64,000 nt of DNA from DASUAS01 sp963809795 (lineage in GTDB: Bacteria > Actinomycetota > Acidimicrobiia > IMCC26256 > DASPTH01). The first letter of the stretch is position 1. The number at the start of each line of letters is the position of its first letter. The translations under genes were made by a program, and so were the position numbers. Of this stretch, positions 23,426-33,496 are shown in pieces. Under the pieces are notes generated by a model, which worked only from the letters and a program-made list of their open reading frames with translations, did not search any database and was not told the DNA's origin. The stretch spans positions 62,001-126,000 of the forward strand of contig CAWELN010000030.1 in NCBI GenBank assembly GCA_963809795.1, read 5' to 3'.

Positions 23426-26400
23426 TCAGGTGTCCTCTCCGGCCACGGTCTCGGCCTCCAGCACCGGGGCCACTGCACTCACCGTTTCGCCGGCTTCCAG
23501 CCGCGCGACCCGTACCCCGGTGGCGTCCCGACCTTGCGCCGAGATCTCCTTGGCCTCCATGCGGATGATATTTCCACCCGAGGAGAAAACGAGTATCTCA
23601 TCCGTGGGGCTGACGGTGAACGCGGCCACCACGGCACCCCGGGAGGCGGTGATCTTCATACCCCGCACCCCCTGCCCGCCACGCCCCTGACGGTTGAACG
23701 CGTCGAGCTTGGTCCGCTTCCCGTGGCCGCTGGAGCTCACGAAGAGCATGACCGCGCCGTCCCGGGCCACCGCGCACCCCACCACGGCGTCCTCGTCGTT
23801 CTTGAGCTTCATGCCCCGCACGCCGGCCGTCGCCCGGCCCATGGCCCGGACGTCGTCTTCGGAGAACCGGATGGTCATCCCACCCCGCGACACCATGAAG
23901 ATGTCGTCCTCACCGCTGGTCTGCACCACTTTGACCAACTCGTCACCGGGCTGGAGGTTGATGGCGATGAGTCCGTTGCGCGCCAGTGGCGAGTCGTACT
24001 CCTGCATCTTGGTCTTCTTGACGACGCCGTTCTTGGTGGCGAAGAACAGGAACGAACCGTCCTCGTAGGTGCGGGTGTCGATCACGGCCTGGATCCGCTC
24101 GTCGGCTTCGAGCGGCAGCAGGTTGACCAACGCGGTGCCGCGTGCGGTCCGCTCCTTCATCGGGATCTCGTGCGCGCGCAGTCGATACGACTTCCCACGG
24201 TTCGAGAAGAACAACAGGTAGGAGTGCGCGGTCGTGGTGAGCAGATGGGCGACGAAGTCCTCGTCGCGCAGGTTGCCGCCCCGCACCCCTCGCCCACCGC
24301 GCCCCTGCCGGCGGAAGGCGTCGGCGGCGACGGTCTTGATGTAGCCCTTGCTCGAGAGCACGACGATGACCTCTTCGTCGTCGATGAGATCGAGCACGTC
24401 GAGGTCGCCGACGTCGACGGTGAGCTCGGTACGCCGCTCGTCGGCGTACTTGTCGCGCACCTCGGCCAGCTCGTCCTTGATCACCGCGGCGAGCTTGGCC
24501 GGGCTGTCGAGGATCGACTGCAGCTCGGCGATGGTGGCGCGCAGCTCCTCGAGCTCTTCGCGGAGCTTCTGACCCTCGAGCTGGGTCAGGCGGCGCAGCT
24601 GCATGTCGAGGATGTAGTTGGCCTGGATCTCCGTGAACTCGAACGGCGCCGCCATCAGGCCGGTGCGGGCGGTCTCGACGTCCTCGGCCCCCCGGATCAG
24701 GGCGATGATGGCGTCGATCATGTCGAGCGCCTTCACCAGGCCCTCGACGATGTGCTCCCGCTCCTTGGCCTTGCGCAGGCGGAACTCGGTGCGCCGCTGG
24801 ATGATCTCCTTCTGGTGGTCGACGTAGACCGCCAGTGCCGTCCTCAGGTCGAGCAGCTTGGGCACGTTGTCGACCAGTGCGAGCATGTGCACCGGGAAAT
24901 TGGTCTGCATCGGCGTGTGCTTGTAGAGCTGGTTCAGCACCACCTGGGCGTTGGCGTCGCGCTTGAGCTCGATGACGAGGCGGGTGGTGTCACCGGACGA
25001 CTCGTTGCGCACGTCGCGGATGCCCTCGATCTTGCGGTCGTTCACGAGCTCGGCGATCTTCTGGCCGATCACCTCGACCGACGTCTGGTACGGCACCTCG
25101 GTCACCGCGATGCGGAGGTCGCCCCTGCGGGTCTCCTCCACCTCGGCGACGGCCCGCATCTTGATCGAGCCGCGCCCGGTCGTGTAGGCGTCGTGGATCC
25201 CGCTGCGCCCGAGGATCAACGCGCCGGACGGGAAGTCGGGGCCCCGCACGAACTGCATGAGGTCCTGGTTGGTGGCCTCGGGGTTGTCGAGCAGGTGCTG
25301 CACCGCGTCGATCACCTCCCCGAGGTTGTGCGGCGGGATGTTCGTCGCCATACCGACGGCGATCCCGCCTCCTCCGTTGACCAGGAGGTTGGGAAATCTC
25401 GCCGGGAGCACGACCGGCTCGACGGTGTTGCCGTCGTAGGTCGGCGTGAAGTCGACGGTGTCTTCGTCGATCTCGCCCAGCAACTGCATCGCCAGCGGCG
25501 CCAGCCGCGACTCGGTGTTGTGGTTGACGAACCCCGCGGCGAGGAAGGCGTGGTCGTCGGAGTCGACCCGGACGGAGTACACGGGCTGCACGCCGGCGTC
25601 GGAGACCGACTCCACCGTGGCGAAGTACCACCCGCTCGACACCAAGGGCGCGATCACACGCCGCACCTCCCACGAAGGGACGCGGGCCATGATCTCGGGG
25701 CCGCGCCGCTCCCAGTCGTGGACGCGGTCGAAGCTGTGCTTCTCGAGCCACTTCTTGTCTTTGCCCCGGGCCCCGCTCTCGGACCTGACGTACTCCGCCA
25801 GGAACGGGATGCGGTCGGTGTCGTTGGTGGAGAGCGAGGCAGGGATGCCATCGAGGATCCGCGCGAGCTTCTCCTGCTTCGCCCCCCAGAACCCCACGTT
25901 GCGCTCGAAGAGCCTGGCGTCGTGCCGGTTGCCGATCACCAGCTTGATCTCGCCGTTGGCGTACTCGGCCCGGCGGCACACGACGCCGAACTCCAGGAGC
26001 AGGTCCTGCACGTCACGGGCCAGCTGCGCGCTCCGCGTGGAGTACGAGATCTGGATCGTGTTCTTGCCGAGATACGACACACAGCCGTCGCCCTCGAACA
26101 GCGCCTGGAGGAAGGCGCGCTTCACATCGGCCTGCGACCGCCACACGAACTCGGGGATGCACTTCTCCGCGCTCTTGCGACCGGTCAGCTCGGCGAGCGG
26201 GCCGGCCGACCACCGGGTGACGTCCTGGACGTCGAGCTCGTGCAGCGTCCGGCCCGTCGGCAACGGTCGGCGCGACACGTAGCGCGTGCCGCCGACGACG
26301 CCGTCGTACGCATCGACCACGGCATCGAAGAACGTGCGGTCGGTGTTGTTGAACCCGGCGCGTCCGGACGAGGCGAACCCTTCCGCCACCCAGGCGCCGG

Positions 26401-27161
26401 CGAGGAACGCGGCGTCGAGCTCGGTCCGGGGTCGGGTCGCCGAGGTCGTCGCCGACGTGGCGGGACACGATCACCCGCGTGCCGGGCCGTATCTCGTCGA
26501 GCAGCTTCCACTGGAGCATCGGCACCCCGGCGACCTGCTCCACGCAGAGCACCGGGTGGTTGTGCGTACCGGTGACCTCGAAGCCCTCGCGCGTGCGCAG
26601 CCGCAGCGTCGGGTGGTCGCCGCTGTGGAAGAACTTGGTGGCCCGGACCGCGTTGCCCTCGCGGTCGAGCACCTTGAGATCGATGTCGACCTCCGAGTTC
26701 GGTGCCGCGTCCGCGAGCTCACCGACCAATCGGGTGGTCCCGTCCGCCATGCGCACCCGCGCTTGATACGTCAAGCAGTACCTCATTGCCGCCGGCCGGT
26801 CGTTGGGGTCGGGGGTGCCGAAGTTCCCGTGGCCGTCGATGAGCGGGTAGCGCAGCGAGAAGTCCTGGGCCATGCGCGCCAGCGCGTCGTAGATCGCGGT
26901 GTCGCCGTGCGGGTGGAACTTGCCCATGACGTCGCCGACCGCGGCCGCGCTCTTCTGGTGCTTGCGGTCCGGCCGCAGCCCGCCGGCGTACATCCCGTAC
27001 AGGATCCGCCGGTGGACGGGCTTCAGGCCGTCGCGCGCGTCGGGCAGGGCGCGCGCGGTGATGACCGACATGGCGTAGTCCAGGAAGGAGCGTTCCATCT
27101 CCTCCTGGATCTCGATCGGTTCGATGTTGGGTTCGAGCGTGGGCTGGGTGCCGTCGGGCAC
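23426..27161 (-). CDS. gyrA: DNA gyrase subunit A precursor, split by an intein
   Basis: GTG start at 27161 with a GGAGG site about 7 bases upstream. The N-extein (residues 1-128) runs from EIQEEMERSFLDYAMSVI to the catalytic tyrosine in AAMRY. The intein follows at once (separate entry), then the C-extein resumes TESRLAPLAMQLLGEIDEDT and carries the rest of the breakage-reunion domain, the coiled coil and the six-bladed C-terminal domain with the GyrA box-type QGRGGRG near 24290-24310 and QGRGGQG near 23690. The mature protein should be about 824 residues. One extra base inside the intein (about 26425-26431) breaks the frame. Gyrase introduces negative supercoils with GyrB, encoded upstream. 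Confidence 0.95.
25517..26777 (-). other. GyrA intein with LAGLIDADG (DOD) homing endonuclease
   Basis: About 420 residues. It begins with Cys1 (CLTYQARVRMADGTTRLVGEL) and ends FVNHN before Thr+1 of the C-extein. Block B is TGTHNHPVLC, block F SVRVDSDDHAFLAAGFVNHN, so self-splicing residues are complete, including the penultimate His and last Asn. The endonuclease has both dodecapeptide motifs: FLAGAWVAEGF and FLQALFEGDGC. The insertion site, next to the catalytic tyrosine, is the same as in mycobacterial GyrA inteins. A one-base insertion near 26425-26431, just before the first dodecapeptide, interrupts the frame; the two halves are otherwise intact, so this is probably a sequence error. Confidence 0.93.
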
Positions 27162-27199
27162 GCAACCACCTCCTCAGCGGTACAGCAGTGGCAGGACGA

Positions 27200-29101
27200 T
27201 CAGATGTCGAGGAAGCGCACGTCTTTCGCGTTCTCCTGGATGAAGCCCTTGCGCGACTCGACGTCGTCGCCCATGAGCCGGGAGAACACGTCGTCGGCGA
27301 TGGCGGCGTCCTCGACCGACACCTGCAGCAACGAGCGGGTCGCGGGATCCATCGTGGTGGCCCCGAGCTCCTGCCAGTCCATCTCACCGAGGCCCTTGAA
27401 CCGGCTGACCTCGATCTTGCGGTTGGGGTGCTCGGCCTCGAAGGCGCGCAGCGCGGCGTCGTCCTTCAGGTAGTTGCGCTCCTTGCCGATGTCGGCACGG
27501 AACAACGGTGGCTGCGCGATGTACACGTGCCCGTTCCGGACGATCTCGGGGAACTGGCGGTAGAAGAACGTCAACAGCAGCGTGCGGATGTGCGAGCCGT
27601 CGACGTCGGCGTCGGTCATCAGCACGATCTTGTGGTAGCGCAGCCGGGCGAGGTCGAACTCCTCGCCGATGCCGGTACCGACCGCGGTGATGAGGGCCTG
27701 GATCTCCTCGTTCTTCAACGTGCGGTCGAGGCGCGCCCGCTCGATGTTGAGGATCTTCCCCCGGATCGGGAGGATGGCCTGGAACTCGGGGTTGCGGGCG
27801 CGCTTGGCCGGGCCGCCGGCGCTGTCGCCCTCGACGATGAACAGCTCGCACAGGGCGGAGTCCTTCGACGAGCAGTCGGCGAGCTTGCCCGGCATGGCCG
27901 ACGACTCCAGCAGCGACTTGCGCCGCGTGAGGTCACGTGCCTGGCGCGCCGCCACCCGGGCCTTGGCGGCCTGGTTGGCCTTGCCCACCGCCTGGCGGGC
28001 CTCGCTCGGGTGCTCCTCCAGCCAGTCGGCCAGCTTCTCGTTGGTGGCCTTCTCCACCAGCGAGCGCATCTCGGTGTTGCCGAGCTTGGCCTTGGTCTGA
28101 CCCTCGAACTGCGGGTTGCGCAGCTTCACCGACACGATGGCGGTGAGGCCCTCCCGGATGTCCTCACCGAGGAGGTTCGGGTCCTTCTCCTTGATGAAGT
28201 TCTTGGCCTTGGCGTAGCGGTTCACCACGTTGGTGAGGGCCTTCTTGAAGCCCTCCTCGTGCATGCCGCCCTCGGTGGTGGCGATGTTGTTGGCGAACGA
28301 GTGGATGCCCTCGTAGAACCCGGTGTTCCACTGCATGGCGACGTCGACCTCGTAGTCGTCGCCGCTCTCCGTGTAGGCGATCACCCGCTTGAACAGCGGC
28401 TCCTTCGAGGCGTTGAGGTGCTTCACGAAGTCGCTGATGCCCCCGTTGAACCTGAACTCCTGGGCCAGCACCGGCTCGACGCGCTCGTCGCGGAAGCGGA
28501 TCTCCAGGCCCTTGTTCAGGAACGCCATCTCGCGCAGGCGCTCGATCAGGGTCTGGGCCCGGAAGTCGGTCTCTTCGAAGATGCTCTCGTCGGGCCAGAA
28601 CGTGATGGTCGTGCCGTGCTTCTTCGACGAGCCGACCTTGGTGAGCTTGTCCTGCGGCTTCCCGCCCTTGGCGAAGTGCTGCACCCACTTGCCGCCGTCG
28701 CGGTGGATCTCGACGTCGAGACGGCTGGAGAGCGCGTTCACGACCGAAGCACCGACGCCGTGGAGGCCGCCGGAGATCTTGTAGCCCTCGCCACCGAACT
28801 TCCCGCCCGCGTGCAGCACGGTCATGATGACCTCGGCCGCCGACTTGCCCTTGTACTCAGGGTGGTTGTCGACCGGCATCCCGCGACCGTCGTCGGCCAC
28901 ACGGCAGCCGCCGTCGGCCAGGAGGGTCACGTCGATGCGGGTGCAGTACCCGGCCATCGCCTCGTCGACCGAGTTGTCGACGATCTCGTAGACCAGGTGG
29001 TGGAGGCCCGTGGGGCCGGTGGATCCGATGTACATCCCGGGCCGTTGCCGGACCGGTTCGAGACCCTTGAGAACGGTGATGTCCTTGGCGGCATACGCCA
29101 C
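27200..29101 (-). CDS. gyrB: DNA gyrase subunit B
   Basis: A 633-residue type IIA topoisomerase ATPase subunit. The GHKL ATPase has EIVDNSVDEAMAGY, DDGRGMPVDNH, and the GGLHGVGASVVNALS lid. The transducer follows and the Toprim domain has EGDSAGG and the DADVDGSHIRTLLLTFFYR acidic triad. The C-terminus ends with RKGFIQENAKDVRFLDI, the standard GyrB end. GyrB hydrolyses ATP to drive supercoiling by GyrA, which starts 39 bases downstream. A probable promoter lies about 120 bases upstream. Confidence 0.97.
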   Translation of the reverse strand: MAYAAKDITVLKGLEPVRQRPGMYIGSTGPTGLHHLVYEIVDNSVDEAMAGYCTRIDVTLLADGGCRVADDGRGMPVDNHPEYKGKSAAEVIMTVLHAGGKFGGEGYKISGGLHGVGASVVNALSSRLDVEIHRDGGKWVQHFAKGGKPQDKLTKVGSSKKHGTTITFWPDESIFEETDFRAQTLIERLREMAFLNKGLEIRFRDERVEPVLAQEFRFNGGISDFVKHLNASKEPLFKRVIAYTESGDDYEVDVAMQWNTGFYEGIHSFANNIATTEGGMHEEGFKKALTNVVNRYAKAKNFIKEKDPNLLGEDIREGLTAIVSVKLRNPQFEGQTKAKLGNTEMRSLVEKATNEKLADWLEEHPSEARQAVGKANQAAKARVAARQARDLTRRKSLLESSAMPGKLADCSSKDSALCELFIVEGDSAGGPAKRARNPEFQAILPIRGKILNIERARLDRTLKNEEIQALITAVGTGIGEEFDLARLRYHKIVLMTDADVDGSHIRTLLLTFFYRQFPEIVRNGHVYIAQPPLFRADIGKERNYLKDDAALRAFEAEHPNRKIEVSRFKGLGEMDWQELGATTMDPATRSLLQVSVEDAAIADDVFSRLMGDDVESRKGFIQENAKDVRFLDI

Positions 29102-29221
29102 GCGCGCGTACCTCGTTCACTCTCCGACCGGAGGCCGGACGGACGGTTGGGGGGAGGGGTGTCCGACCGGGTCCGAAAACCGGCAAAACCGCAGGTCAGA
29201 GCACTGAAAACTACTGTTCTC

Positions 29222-29230
29222 AGTGTACCA
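29222..29230 (-). promoter_or_regulatory. Extended -10 promoter element upstream of gyrB
   Basis: On the minus strand TGGTACACT matches an extended -10 (TGnTAnnnT) in the 180-base gap between the DciA-like gene and gyrB. No clear -35 box is visible at the right distance, which extended -10 promoters can do without. It is the best promoter candidate for the gyrase operon. Confidence 0.4.
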
Positions 29231-29281
29231 GACGAGGGCCCCGAACCGGTGGTGTTCCGACCGATTTCGCGGCCCTTCGCG

Positions 29282-29587
29282 CTACCCCACGCGCACCCGC
29301 AACGAGGTCACCAGACCGGGGCCGACCACGGCCGTCGCCCGCTCCACGACCACGGTCTCGAGGTAGCGCAGCTGGGTTGCCCAGATGGGGTCGTCGACGG
29401 CCACCGTGAGGACACCGTCGCGCACCGACACCAGCCGTGCGTGGGCCGCGACGTCGTCGCCGACCACCTCGTGCCAGTGCGCGTCGAGGTCACCGTGCGC
29501 GTTCCCGGGCGGCAGGCCGAGCTCCGAACCGATGGCGGCGAGCGCGTCGGCCAACCGCACCGGCTCGTCGTCGGCGTAGCGCGCCAC
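29282..29587 (-). CDS. DciA-like (DUF721) replication protein
   Basis: A 101-residue protein starting at GTG 29587 with AAGGAGG 7-8 bases upstream. The core DAHWHEVVGDDVAAHARLVSVRDGVLTVAVDDPIWATQLRYLE is the DUF721 domain, which in DciA assists loading of the DnaB helicase. The place between recF and gyrB is that of Rv0004-type proteins in mycobacteria. It is reached through a chain of two coupled mini-open frames after recF. The family is firm; the loading function is taken from studied relatives. Confidence 0.85.
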   Translation of the reverse strand: MARYADDEPVRLADALAAIGSELGLPPGNAHGDLDAHWHEVVGDDVAAHARLVSVRDGVLTVAVDDPIWATQLRYLETVVVERATAVVGPGLVTSLRVRVG

Positions 29588-29676
29588 TCAGGCCTCCTTC
29601 ACTGGGCGTTCGCGGCTCGCCGGGATACCCGGCTCGCGCACGCTCATGCCGCCTTCACTGGGCGTTCGCCGCTCAT
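29588..29676 (-). repeat. Repeat element with two coupled mini-ORFs between recF and the DciA-like gene
   Basis: The stop of recF overlaps an ATG (ATGA) of a 10-residue frame (29644-29676, MSGERPVKAA). Its stop overlaps the ATG of a 19-residue frame (29588-29647, MSVREPGIPASRERPVKEA), whose TGA is directly followed by the GTG of the next gene. GCGAACGCCCAGTGAAGG occurs twice, each time as a ribosome site. A 23-base core (29615-29637), with the palindrome CCGGGTATCCCGG inside, is repeated exactly at 61046-61068. Whether the peptides are made is unknown. Confidence 0.65.
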
Positions 29677-30773
29677 GCCGCCTCTTCGACCCGGCCGGCG
29701 TCGACCCGCAGCGTGCGGTCGGCCGAGATGCCCCGCGGCACCGCGCCCGCCGTCGTGACCAACGTCTGTCCGGCATCGAGGTGGGCGACGAGCGCGACCG
29801 ACCGCTGGTCGTCGAGCTCGCTGAAGACGTCGTCGAGCAACAACACCGGTGAGCTGCCGGTGAGCTCGGCACACAGGCGGTGCCCACCCAACCGCAGCGC
29901 GAGCGCGAGCGTCCGCTGCTCCCCCTGCGACGCGTGCGTGCGACTCTCGAGCCCCCCGACGAGCAGACGCCACTCGTCCCGGTGCGGGCCCACCAGGGTG
30001 AGCCCCCGGTCGACCTCGGCCCGCCGGTGGGACGCGAACGCGTCGAGCAGCGCCTGATCGAGGGCGCCATCGAGCCCGTCGGCGGCCCACTCGGCTTCGT
30101 AGGACGTGGTGATCGGGGTGCGGGCGCCCGCCAGCTCGGCGTAGGCCTCGGCCACCGCCGGGACCAGCCGTTCGAGGAGCTTCAGCCGGCCCCGCGCCAG
30201 CTCCGCGCCCGCCGCCGCGAGCTGGAGGTCGAACACCTCCAGCGTGCTGACGGCGTCGTCGCCCCGCAGGCCGCCCCGCAGCAAGGCGTTGCGCTGCTTC
30301 AGGACCCGCTCGTAGTCACTCCGGGCCGCTTCGTAGCGGGGCGAGATGGCCACGAGGAGGTCGTCGAGGTAGTCGCGCCGCCCGGCGGGGCCGCCCTTCA
30401 CCAGCTGCAGGTCGTCGGGGGCGAACACCGTGACCCGCATGAGGCCCAGCAGGTCGCGGGCGCGCTGGAGCGGATGGCGGTTGAGCTGCACCCGGTTGCG
30501 GCCCGCGGCCCGGATCTCGGCCTCCAACAGCTGCACCCGGGCGCCGTCGACCACCTCCGCCCGCAGGACCGCGGCCTCGGCGCCGGTGCGCACCAACGCG
30601 GCGTCGGCGACGCCCCGGAACGACTTCCCGGTGGCGGCCCAGCCCACCGCCTCGAGCAGGCTGGTCTTCCCCTGGGCGTTGGCCCCGGAGATCACGGTCA
30701 CGCCGGAGGGGAACCGGAGCGTGGCCTCCTCGTAGCAGCGGAAGTCGGTCAGCCAGAGCGACGCCAGGTACAC
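29673..30773 (-). CDS. recF: DNA replication and repair protein RecF
   Basis: A 366-residue SMC-like ATPase. Walker A is GANAQGKTSLLEA near residue 31, the signature HASQGEQRTLALALRLGGHRL near residue 284, and Walker B PVLLLDDVFSELDDQRS near 312. N-terminal LASLWLTDFRCYEEATLRF is typical. RecF helps RecR and RecO load RecA at gapped DNA. It starts one base after dnaN ends, at a GTG, in the standard dnaA-dnaN-recF order. Confidence 0.96.
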   Translation of the reverse strand: MYLASLWLTDFRCYEEATLRFPSGVTVISGANAQGKTSLLEAVGWAATGKSFRGVADAALVRTGAEAAVLRAEVVDGARVQLLEAEIRAAGRNRVQLNRHPLQRARDLLGLMRVTVFAPDDLQLVKGGPAGRRDYLDDLLVAISPRYEAARSDYERVLKQRNALLRGGLRGDDAVSTLEVFDLQLAAAGAELARGRLKLLERLVPAVAEAYAELAGARTPITTSYEAEWAADGLDGALDQALLDAFASHRRAEVDRGLTLVGPHRDEWRLLVGGLESRTHASQGEQRTLALALRLGGHRLCAELTGSSPVLLLDDVFSELDDQRSVALVAHLDAGQTLVTTAGAVPRGISADRTLRVDAGRVEEAA

Positions 30774-30774
30774 G

Positions 30775-31878
30775 TCACGCGATCCGCACCGGCATGAGCA
30801 GGTAGAGGAAGTCGGCCGAGTCGGTGGCCTTCATCACCGCCGGCTTGAGCGGGTCGATCGACTCGATCACGACCTCGTCGGACGCGGCGGCGTCGATGCC
30901 GTCGAGCAGGAACTGCGAGTTGAACGCCACCGTGAGGTCGGTGCCCTCGTACTTCGCCTCGACCGACTCGTGGGCCTCACCGACGTCCTGGGCGATCGCC
31001 GACAGCTCCAGGCCCTCCGCGGTCATGCCCAGGCGGATCGGGGCGGTGTCCTTGCTCTGACCGACCAGCCGCACGCGGTTGACCGCCGCCTGCAGGGAGT
31101 CACGCGACACGGTGAGCCGGTTCGGGTACCCGCTCGGGATGAGCTGCTGGTAGTTGGGGAAGTCGCCTTCGATCAGCCGGGTGGTGACCTCGGTGCCGCC
31201 GACGCGGAAGACGACCTCGCGCTCGCCCAGCACGACGTCGATGTCGCCCGTCTCGCCCGAGAGCAGCCGCTGCACCTCGCCCAGCCCCTTGGCCGCCACC
31301 AGGACCTTCTGGCCCTCCTCGAGCATGCTGACACCCTGCAGATCGCGCAGCGCCAACCGGTAGGAGTCGGTGGCCACGAGGCGCAGCCCGCCGGCGGAGG
31401 CGGTGAGGAGCACACCGGTGAGGATCGGGCGGGCGTCGTCACGGGACGCGCCGGGCACCACCTGGCGCAGCGCCTCGGCGAAGGCCGCGGCCTCGACCCG
31501 CACCCCGCCCTCACTCACCTCGGGCAGGCGCGGGAACTCGGCCGCCGACAGGGTGCGCAGGGTCGTGGCGAAGCGCCCCGCCTCGATCCGGGCGTCGTCG
31601 TCGGCCAGCTCCACCGACACGGTGTCGCCCTCGAGCTGGCGCACGATCTCGGAGAACAGCCGGGCCGGGACGACCGCGCTGCCCTCGCCGTCGGTGTCGG
31701 CCGGGGTCCGCACCCGGATCGTGAGCTCGAGGTCGGTGCCCACCAGCTCGAGCGATCCGGGCGTCAGCGTCACCCGCAGGCCCGACAGCACCGGCATCGC
31801 TCCGGTGCGCGAGGCCACGGCCCGCTGGGCGGTCGCCACGGCATCGGCGAGGGTGTCACGCTCGCAACGAAACTTCAC
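30775..31878 (-). CDS. dnaN: DNA polymerase III subunit beta (sliding clamp)
   Basis: A 367-residue protein with three repeated clamp domains. It begins MKFRCERDTLADAVATAQRAVASR and ends SADFLYLLMPVRI, where the final MPVR is the universal beta-clamp signature. RPILTGVLL and DSYRLALRDL mark the middle domain. The ring tethers the replicative polymerase to DNA. It lies directly beyond the probable origin from dnaA. Confidence 0.97.
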   Translation of the reverse strand: MKFRCERDTLADAVATAQRAVASRTGAMPVLSGLRVTLTPGSLELVGTDLELTIRVRTPADTDGEGSAVVPARLFSEIVRQLEGDTVSVELADDDARIEAGRFATTLRTLSAAEFPRLPEVSEGGVRVEAAAFAEALRQVVPGASRDDARPILTGVLLTASAGGLRLVATDSYRLALRDLQGVSMLEEGQKVLVAAKGLGEVQRLLSGETGDIDVVLGEREVVFRVGGTEVTTRLIEGDFPNYQQLIPSGYPNRLTVSRDSLQAAVNRVRLVGQSKDTAPIRLGMTAEGLELSAIAQDVGEAHESVEAKYEGTDLTVAFNSQFLLDGIDAAASDEVVIESIDPLKPAVMKATDSADFLYLLMPVRIA

Positions 31879-32092
31879 TCCGGCCTCCTACGAAGAACTA
31901 TGAGATCTTCGTGTAGTTGTTGTAGGGCTTGTGGATTGGGGATCGACTGCCGTTCGTGCAGGTCAGGACCCGAATCTTCATCCCCCGGTTCTCCACCGTT
32001 GTCCACACGTCGACGGTGGAGACATGCAGGGTCGCGCAGTTCTCCCCAGATTCACGAGCGACTGTCCCCAGGGCTCCACAGCATTATCCACT
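31879..32092. other. Candidate replication origin (oriC) between dnaN and dnaA
   Basis: In mycobacteria and streptomycetes oriC lies between dnaA and dnaN. This gap has a perfect DnaA box TTGTCCACA at 31999-32007, a one-mismatch box TTATCCACT at 32084-32092 that overlaps the dnaA stop, and an inverted weaker one TGTGGATTG at 31930-31938. The part near dnaN (about 31885-31935) has less GC than the surroundings. It is short for a complete actinobacterial origin, and more boxes lie on the other side of dnaA. Confidence 0.6.
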
Positions 32093-33496
32093 GCTTCCGA
32101 GCCGAATGCGGGAGATCAGCTCGTTCACCTGGTCGAAGATGACGTGGCGCTCGGTCATCTGCTGCTTGATCTTGTCGACGGCGTACATGACCGTGGTGTG
32201 GTCACGGCCCCCGAACGCCTCGGCGATGCGGGGGTAGCTCAGGTCCGTGAGCTCCCGCATCACGTACATCCCGGTCTGGCGGGCGGTGACGAGGGGGCGC
32301 CGGCGGCTCTTCCCGCAGATGTCGTCCACCGTCCAGCCGAACATCTTGGCGGTCTCGTCGAGGATGAGCTCGGGGGTGATGACCCGGGGGGTGGTGGGGG
32401 GAAGCAGATCGGCGAGGACCTTCTGGGCGATCTCTTCCGAGAGCTCGGCCCGGTTGAGGCTCGAGTAGGCGGCGACCCGGATGAGGGCGCCCTCGAGCTC
32501 CCGGATGTTGTCGCTGATGTTGGTGGCGATGAAGGCGAGGACCTCCGGCGGGATGCCCCCGAGGTGCTCGGACTCGGCTTTCTTGCGGAGGATGGCGAGG
32601 CGGGTCTCGAACTCCGGCGGCTGGACGTCGGTGATGAGCCCCCACTCGAAGCGGGTGCGGAGGCGGTCCTCCAGGCTGGCGATCGACTTCGGCGCCCGGT
32701 CGGACGAGATGACGATCTGACCACCCTCGCTGTGCAGCTGGTTGAACGTGTGGAAGAACTCCTCCTGGAGCTCCTGCGTGCGCTCGAGGAACTGGATGTC
32801 GTCGATCAGGAGGACGTCGAGGTCGCGGTAGCGCCGCTTGAAGCTCGGCATCTCCTTGGCCCGGATGGCGTCGACGAATTCGTTCATGAACGTCTCGGTG
32901 GACACGTACCGCACCCGCTTGTTGCGGAACACCGTGCGGACGTGGTGCCCGATCGCGTGGAGGAGGTGGGTCTTGCCCAGACCGGCGGGGCCGTAGATGA
33001 ACAGCGGGTTGTACGAGCGTCCCGGGCTCTCGGCGACGGAGAGCGCGGCCGCGTGCGCGAACCGGTTGGACGCACCGATGACGAACTGGTCGAACGTGTA
33101 GCGGGAGTTCAGCGTGCCCGACGCCCAGGTGGCGGCGCCCTTGTCGTCGGTGTCGTCGAGCGGCATCCCACCCAACGGGTCGAGCTCGTGCTCCTCCACG
33201 ACCACCATGACCGGTGGGGGCGCCAACGCGAGCGACTCGCGCACCTTCGGCGCGGTCTCCACGAGCAGCTCGACGCGCACCGTGACACCGGTGGAGTCGC
33301 GGATGGCGTCGGTGAGCATCCCCGAGTAGCTGGAGCGGATGCGCTCGGCGGCGAGCGAGCTCGGGACGCTCAGGAGGAGGGCGTCACCGTCGTAGCTGAC
33401 CGGGCGCACCCCGTGGAACCACGCGGCCCAGGTGGCGGGCGCGAGCTGGTCTCGGAGCGTCGCCGAACCCTGGTCCCAGATGTCGTCGGCCGTCAA
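32084..33496 (-). CDS. dnaA: Chromosomal replication initiator protein DnaA
   Basis: A 470-residue AAA+ initiator. Domain I is the first 75 or so residues (WAAWFHGVRPVSYDGDALLLSVPS), then a short linker, the AAA+ domain with Walker A GPAGLGKTHLLHAIG and Walker B LLIDDIQFLERT, and the C-terminal DnaA-box-binding domain with GGRDHTTVMYAVDKI, the signature helix. The start is taken as the TTG at 33496, since no ATG or GTG fits better. DnaA-ATP oligomers on DnaA boxes melt the origin. Confidence 0.97.
   Translation of the reverse strand: MTADDIWDQGSATLRDQLAPATWAAWFHGVRPVSYDGDALLLSVPSSLAAERIRSSYSGMLTDAIRDSTGVTVRVELLVETAPKVRESLALAPPPVMVVVEEHELDPLGGMPLDDTDDKGAATWASGTLNSRYTFDQFVIGASNRFAHAAALSVAESPGRSYNPLFIYGPAGLGKTHLLHAIGHHVRTVFRNKRVRYVSTETFMNEFVDAIRAKEMPSFKRRYRDLDVLLIDDIQFLERTQELQEEFFHTFNQLHSEGGQIVISSDRAPKSIASLEDRLRTRFEWGLITDVQPPEFETRLAILRKKAESEHLGGIPPEVLAFIATNISDNIRELEGALIRVAAYSSLNRAELSEEIAQKVLADLLPPTTPRVITPELILDETAKMFGWTVDDICGKSRRRPLVTARQTGMYVMRELTDLSYPRIAEAFGGRDHTTVMYAVDKIKQQMTERHVIFDQVNELISRIRLGSSG

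Noticed and set aside
23261..26575. A 1104-codon open frame on the + strand across gyrA
   Set aside because: It is the antisense of gyrA and its intein. High-GC genes commonly leave long antisense frames; it has no family motif and its Asp/Glu/Arg/His-rich content is that expected of the reverse strand.
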